Shown piece after piece: positions 60,786 through 64,000 of a DNA stretch of 64,000 nucleotides. The stretch's first letter is position 1; each line of letters begins with the position of its first letter. The translations under genes were made by a program, and so were the position numbers. The stretch comes from Pelagimonas varians. GTDB taxonomy: Bacteria; Pseudomonadota; Alphaproteobacteria; Rhodobacterales; Rhodobacteraceae. The notes under the pieces were generated by a model that saw only the letters and a program-made list of their open reading frames with translations, was not told where the DNA came from and did not search any database. Location of the stretch: positions 1 through 64,000 of the forward strand of contig NZ_QKMF01000012.1 in NCBI RefSeq assembly GCF_003208435.1, given 5' to 3'.

Positions 60786-61670
60786 ATGAACATCACCGCC
60801 CCCCGTGAGGATCGCACCTCAGCAGGTGTTTTCCTCATGGCTTTGGCGGTGGTGTTCTTTACTTGCATTGATACGACAGCAAAATGGCTGATCTTGGCCG
60901 GTCTGCCCGCGCTGCAAGTTGTCTTTGCCCGCTACCTTGGTCATTTCATCTTTGCCTTGGTGTTTTTCACTACCCGCGAAGGCCTCTCGGCATTCCGAAC
61001 CCAATCCCCGTGGCAACAGGCCTTGCGTGCAGGGTTCTTGATGGGCAGCACCATCTGCAACTTTGTCGCGTTGCAATATCTGCCGATCACCGTGACCACA
61101 ACGATCATGTTTGCCGGTCCCATTGTAATAACCCTGCTGGCGATCCCGCTGCTGGGCGAACAAGTGGGCATTCGCAGGATATCGGCGGTTTGCGTCGGAT
61201 TTTTGGGTGTTTTGGTGGTTATGCAGCCGTGGGGAACGGCATTCCATCCGGCGATGTTCCTCAATATTGCGGCGCTGACTTTGGCATCGCTCTATTTTAT
61301 CATGACGCGGAGGATGGCTGGAAAAGAAAGCAATGCTTCGCAACAGCTTTGGGCCAGCGGCTTGGCAACATTGGCTTTGCTGCCTTTGGCGGCGTCAAAC
61401 TGGGTTTGGCCGCAAGGTTCCGATTGGTTCGGCTTTTGTATTATCGGAGCCTTTGGCGCTTTTGCCCATATCAGCGCGACCACGGCGCACCGTCTGGCCG
61501 ATGCTTCTATCCTGGCTCCAGTCATTTACATCCAGATATTCCTAGCAGCTTTGGCAGGCGTACTGGTCTTTGACACATGGCCAACTGTCTGGACACTGGC
61601 GGGCGGCCTGATCATTGTCGCCTCCGGCCTGTATATCTGGCACCGTGAACGTGTTAAAACCAGCGTCTGA
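60786..61670 (+). CDS. EamA-family (DMT) transporter
   Basis: The product has 294 residues and ten hydrophobic helices in two EamA repeats: LVFFTTREGLSAFRTQSPWQ and MFAGPIVITLLAIPLLGEQV in the first, VLVFDTWPTVWTLAGGLIIV in the second. It starts 4 bases after the HIBADH gene and is the last gene of the plus-strand run. It may export a metabolite or bring in a further substrate. Confidence 0.88.
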   Translation: MNITAPREDRTSAGVFLMALAVVFFTCIDTTAKWLILAGLPALQVVFARYLGHFIFALVFFTTREGLSAFRTQSPWQQALRAGFLMGSTICNFVALQYLPITVTTTIMFAGPIVITLLAIPLLGEQVGIRRISAVCVGFLGVLVVMQPWGTAFHPAMFLNIAALTLASLYFIMTRRMAGKESNASQQLWASGLATLALLPLAASNWVWPQGSDWFGFCIIGAFGAFAHISATTAHRLADASILAPVIYIQIFLAALAGVLVFDTWPTVWTLAGGLIIVASGLYIWHRERVKTSV

Positions 61671-61676
61671 GGCGGG

Positions 61677-61724
61677 GCCAAAATCCATGCATGGATTTTC
61701 AAAATTTCATACATGAAATTTGGC
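61677..61724. repeat. Compound palindromic element, copy B
   Basis: Two 20-bp palindromes sit 2 bp apart: AAAATCCATGCATGGATTTT (61680-61699, perfect) and AAATTTCATACATGAAATTT (61702-61721, arms of 9). GCC and GGC extend the outer symmetry. It has the same architecture as 50639-50684, and the second palindromes differ at one base. Here it separates two converging genes and may also end both transcripts. Confidence 0.8.
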
Positions 61725-61748
61725 CGCGCCTAGATTTGACGTTTGGGC

Positions 61749-62489
61749 TTACCCACGCCCGATATAGGGCATGCCGGGTGCCATAACAGTCATGAACTGC
61801 ACATTGGCCTCAAGCGGAAGCTCAGCCATATGCATCACGGAACTGGCCACATGGGCCACATCCATCACCGGCTCAACCGCAATGGATCCGTCAGCTTGTG
61901 GAACCCCTTGGGTCATCGCCTGTGCCATATCGGTCAAGGCATTGCCGATGTCGATCTGCCCACATGCAATGTTGAATGCCCGCCCATCCAAGGAAATCGA
62001 TCGGGTCAGACCGGTGATCGCATGTTTGGAAGAACTGTAGGGCGCAGATCCCCAACGCGGCACGTAAGCCGACACAGAGCCATTGTTGATGATCCGCCCA
62101 CCCTGCGGATCCTGACGGCGCATACGGGCAAAAGCCGCCCGCGCACAGACAAATGATCCGGTCAGATTGATATCAATGCAGCGCCGCCAGTCGTCGACAC
62201 TGACCTCATCAATCGGTGCACCGGCCACGGAAACACCCGCATTGTTGAACAACGCGTCGATCCGCCCCCATGCGTCGAGTGCGGCGTCAAACGCCGCATC
62301 GACCTGCCCCTCTTTGACAACGTCACAGGGTAGGGCCAAAGCCGCTTCGCCGTATTTATCAACCAAGGCTTCCAAAGGTTCGGGGGTCCGTCCGACCAAG
62401 CCGACTTTCCAACCTGCGTCCAAAAATGCTTCGGCGCAGGCTTTGCCAATACCGCGCCCTGCCCCAGTGATAATGATGCTCTTGCTCAT
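61749..62489 (-). CDS. Short-chain dehydrogenase/reductase (SDR)
   Basis: The product has 246 residues. The cofactor motif is IIITGAGRGIGKACAEAFLD, followed by LFNNAGVSVAG and the catalytic set SVSAYVPRWGSAPYSSSKHA with Ser, Tyr and Lys. It probably oxidises a hydroxyl group of the same pathway's substrate. The open frame extends upstream, but ATG at 62489 with GGAGGCGACATG is the clear start. Confidence 0.88.
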   Translation of the reverse strand: MSKSIIITGAGRGIGKACAEAFLDAGWKVGLVGRTPEPLEALVDKYGEAALALPCDVVKEGQVDAAFDAALDAWGRIDALFNNAGVSVAGAPIDEVSVDDWRRCIDINLTGSFVCARAAFARMRRQDPQGGRIINNGSVSAYVPRWGSAPYSSSKHAITGLTRSISLDGRAFNIACGQIDIGNALTDMAQAMTQGVPQADGSIAVEPVMDVAHVASSVMHMAELPLEANVQFMTVMAPGMPYIGRG

Positions 62490-62562
62490 GTCGCCTCCCA
62501 CAGCTTCTTTGGGATTGAAATATTGCGGGGGCTGCGGGGCAGCGCCCCTTTCCCCGTCCATC

Positions 62563-62591
62563 AAAAAAACGCCCCCGCAAATCCGGAGGCG
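62563..62591 (-). terminator. Terminator after the IlvD/Edd dehydratase gene
   Basis: On the minus strand CGCCTCCG (62591-62584) pairs with CGGGGGCG (62577-62570), one G-U, followed by seven Ts (62569-62563). Confidence 0.78.
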
Positions 62592-62602
62592 CTTTATCTT
62601 GT

Positions 62603-64000
62603 TTAGTGGTTATCGCGCGCCAAAGTCCGCCCGATCTTTTGGTAGGCCGTCGCAAGTTCCAAACAGCCGCCATCGGCAAGTTGTCCGACATGCTTGCGGT
62701 AGATCTCTTGCCACGGTGTCTGATGCTCCAGCTCGGGCGCGTCCCATGCGTCCATGCGGGCCTGCCATTCAGCGTCCTCAACCAATGCGTTCAACGTTGA
62801 GCTGTTCAGGTCCAAGCGCACCATATCGCCGGTTTTCAAATAGGCCAAACCGCCGCCAACAACCGATTCAGGTGTCGCATTCAGGATCGACGGGCTTTCC
62901 GAGGTGCCGGACTGACGCCCATCACCAACGGTTGGCAAGTGATGAATACCCGCTTTAATCAGCTCGTCCGGTGGCTGCATGTTCACCACTTCGGCGGAAC
63001 CCGGGTAGCCAACACAGCCCACATTGCGGATGAACAAAATGCAGTTTTCATCAATCTCGAGCGCGGGATCATTCAGACGGTCGTGATAGTCTTCCGGCCC
63101 CTCGAACACGATGGCGCGCGCTTCGTGCACACCCTCTTTGCCGGGATGCGACAAGAACCTCTGTTGGAAATCAGGTGAGATTACGGATGTTTTCATCAAG
63201 GCACTGTCAAAGAGGTTGCCTGACAATACTTTAAAACCGGCATTTTGGCGCATCGGCGCGTCGTAGGTTTTGATAACGTCGATATCAACGCTTTCAATTC
63301 CCTCCAGTTCCTCGCCCAACGTCCGTCCCGAGGCGGTCATGACGCCTTCGTGCAACCGGCCTGCCTTCTTCAGCTCGCCCATGATCGCGGGCACCCCGCC
63401 AGCGCGGTAGAACCCTTCGCCCAGATATTCGCCAGCAGGCTGGACGTTCGCCAACAAGGGCACGTCAAAACCGACGGTTTCCCAGTCCTTGACGTTCAGC
63501 TCAACCCCGACATGGCGGGCAACAGCCTGCAAATGCGGCGGCGCGTTGGTCGATCCGCCAATCGCGGCATTGGTGACAATCGCGTTCTCAAACGCTTCGC
63601 GGGTCATGATGTCGGACGGTTTCAAGTCATCCAGAACCATTTGCACAATGCGCTTGCCGGTTAGATAGGCCATCTCCATCCGTTCGCGGAACGGCGCAGG
63701 AATGGCAGAGCTTCCGGTCAAGGTCATACCCAAGGCTTCGGCCATCGCATTCATTGTCGACGCCGTGCCCATGGTGTTGCAATGCCCCATCGACGGGGCA
63801 GAGGCGCAGGCGCGTTCCATGAATTCTTCGTAGTCGATCTTGCCTTCGGCCAGCAAACGGCGGCCTTCCCAGATCACCATGCCAGAGCCCGCACGTTTGC
63901 CTTTGAACCAGCCGTCCAACATCGGACCACCGTTCAGGGCAATCGCGGGCAGGTCAACCGTGGCAGCGCCCATGAGCATCGCGGGGGTGGTTTTGTCACA
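62603..64000 (-). CDS. IlvD/Edd-family dehydratase (partial, N-terminus outside the window)
   Basis: The visible 465 residues cover most of a dehydratase of the dihydroxyacid / aldonate family. The iron-sulfur motif CDKTTPAM lies at the right edge, so about 120 N-terminal residues are missing. Further motifs are GHCNTMGTASTMNAMAEALG, IGGSTNAPPHLQAVARH, ESPSILNATPESVVGGGLAY and the YQKIGRTLARDNH ending. The neighbourhood suggests a sugar-acid dehydratase such as arabonate or xylonate dehydratase rather than IlvD of amino acid synthesis. Confidence 0.88.
   Translation of the reverse strand, partial: CDKTTPAMLMGAATVDLPAIALNGGPMLDGWFKGKRAGSGMVIWEGRRLLAEGKIDYEEFMERACASAPSMGHCNTMGTASTMNAMAEALGMTLTGSSAIPAPFRERMEMAYLTGKRIVQMVLDDLKPSDIMTREAFENAIVTNAAIGGSTNAPPHLQAVARHVGVELNVKDWETVGFDVPLLANVQPAGEYLGEGFYRAGGVPAIMGELKKAGRLHEGVMTASGRTLGEELEGIESVDIDVIKTYDAPMRQNAGFKVLSGNLFDSALMKTSVISPDFQQRFLSHPGKEGVHEARAIVFEGPEDYHDRLNDPALEIDENCILFIRNVGCVGYPGSAEVVNMQPPDELIKAGIHHLPTVGDGRQSGTSESPSILNATPESVVGGGLAYLKTGDMVRLDLNSSTLNALVEDAEWQARMDAWDAPELEHQTPWQEIYRKHVGQLADGGCLELATAYQKIGRTLARDNH

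Noticed and set aside
1-64000. CRISPR arrays, prophage, insertion sequences
   Set aside because: I saw no regularly spaced repeats, integrase, transposase or phage structural genes.

Overview
The window looks like chromosome from a Roseobacter-group marine alphaproteobacterium (Rhodobacterales). The evidence is the his gene order, the gene families present (FCD-GntR plus TRAP transporter sets, a BKACE/acyl-CoA cluster, a MNIO bufferin operon), two tandem tRNA-Gly(GCC) genes and a class A RNase P RNA. Gene density is high, base composition looks even by eye, and I saw no phage, insertion sequence, integrase or CRISPR array. The species cannot be named from the sequence alone.

Layout. 1-2450: 3' end of pyruvate carboxylase, a DUF2314 periplasmic protein, a LuxR-type regulator preceded by a 14-bp direct repeat, and two tRNA-Gly genes. 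2450-10170: a MATE pump with a coupled glyoxalase-like gene, then the histidine genes hisB, hisH, hisA, hisF and hisE, interrupted by a TetR/DUF2306 pair with twin operators, a DUF2147 gene and a DUF2867 gene. 10240-15970: CoA-binding protein, DUF2235 hydrolase overlapping an unaccompanied CoxL-like molybdenum hydroxylase subunit, ornithine decarboxylase and its divergent Lrp regulator. 16000-20410: yciB, an EamA transporter and ftsY, a lytic transglycosylase and a lysoplasmalogenase-like protein. 20490-28560: an unaccompanied NuoE-NuoF-type fusion, an AlkB-like monooxygenase, two small related periplasmic proteins, a LysR/small-protein pair, a Bax inhibitor-1 homologue, a cobalamin riboswitch in front of a DUF1636 gene, rpmG and rnpB.

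28720-37650 is a long minus-strand accessory stretch. Its most unusual part is three consecutive genes for secreted LysM plus solute-binding-protein (SBP3) fusions, with duplicated upstream regions that each carry the same 14-bp element at the same distance from the start codon. Methyltransferase, SnoaL-like, M15-like, VOC, hydrolase and DNA glycosylase genes follow. 37950-46210 holds thrS, a four-gene bufferin (copper-buffering RiPP) operon, an ArsC-like protein, a cold-shock protein, and metR/metF with a canonical MetR site between them.

46730-53540 is a catabolic cluster (BKACE, enoyl-CoA hydratase, ADP-forming acyl-CoA synthetase, acyl-CoA dehydrogenase and a GlxA/CdhR-type regulator) that could build a beta-oxidation-like route for a betaine such as carnitine or gamma-butyrobetaine. 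53540-64000 is a sugar-acid type catabolic locus: FCD-GntR regulator with two GGTATACC operators, a tripartite TRAP transporter, UxaA-type dehydratase, Gfo/Idh/MocA and HIBADH dehydrogenases, an EamA transporter, an SDR, and an IlvD/Edd dehydratase that runs off the right edge. Two compound palindromic elements of identical architecture lie in intergenic gaps at 50639 and 61677.
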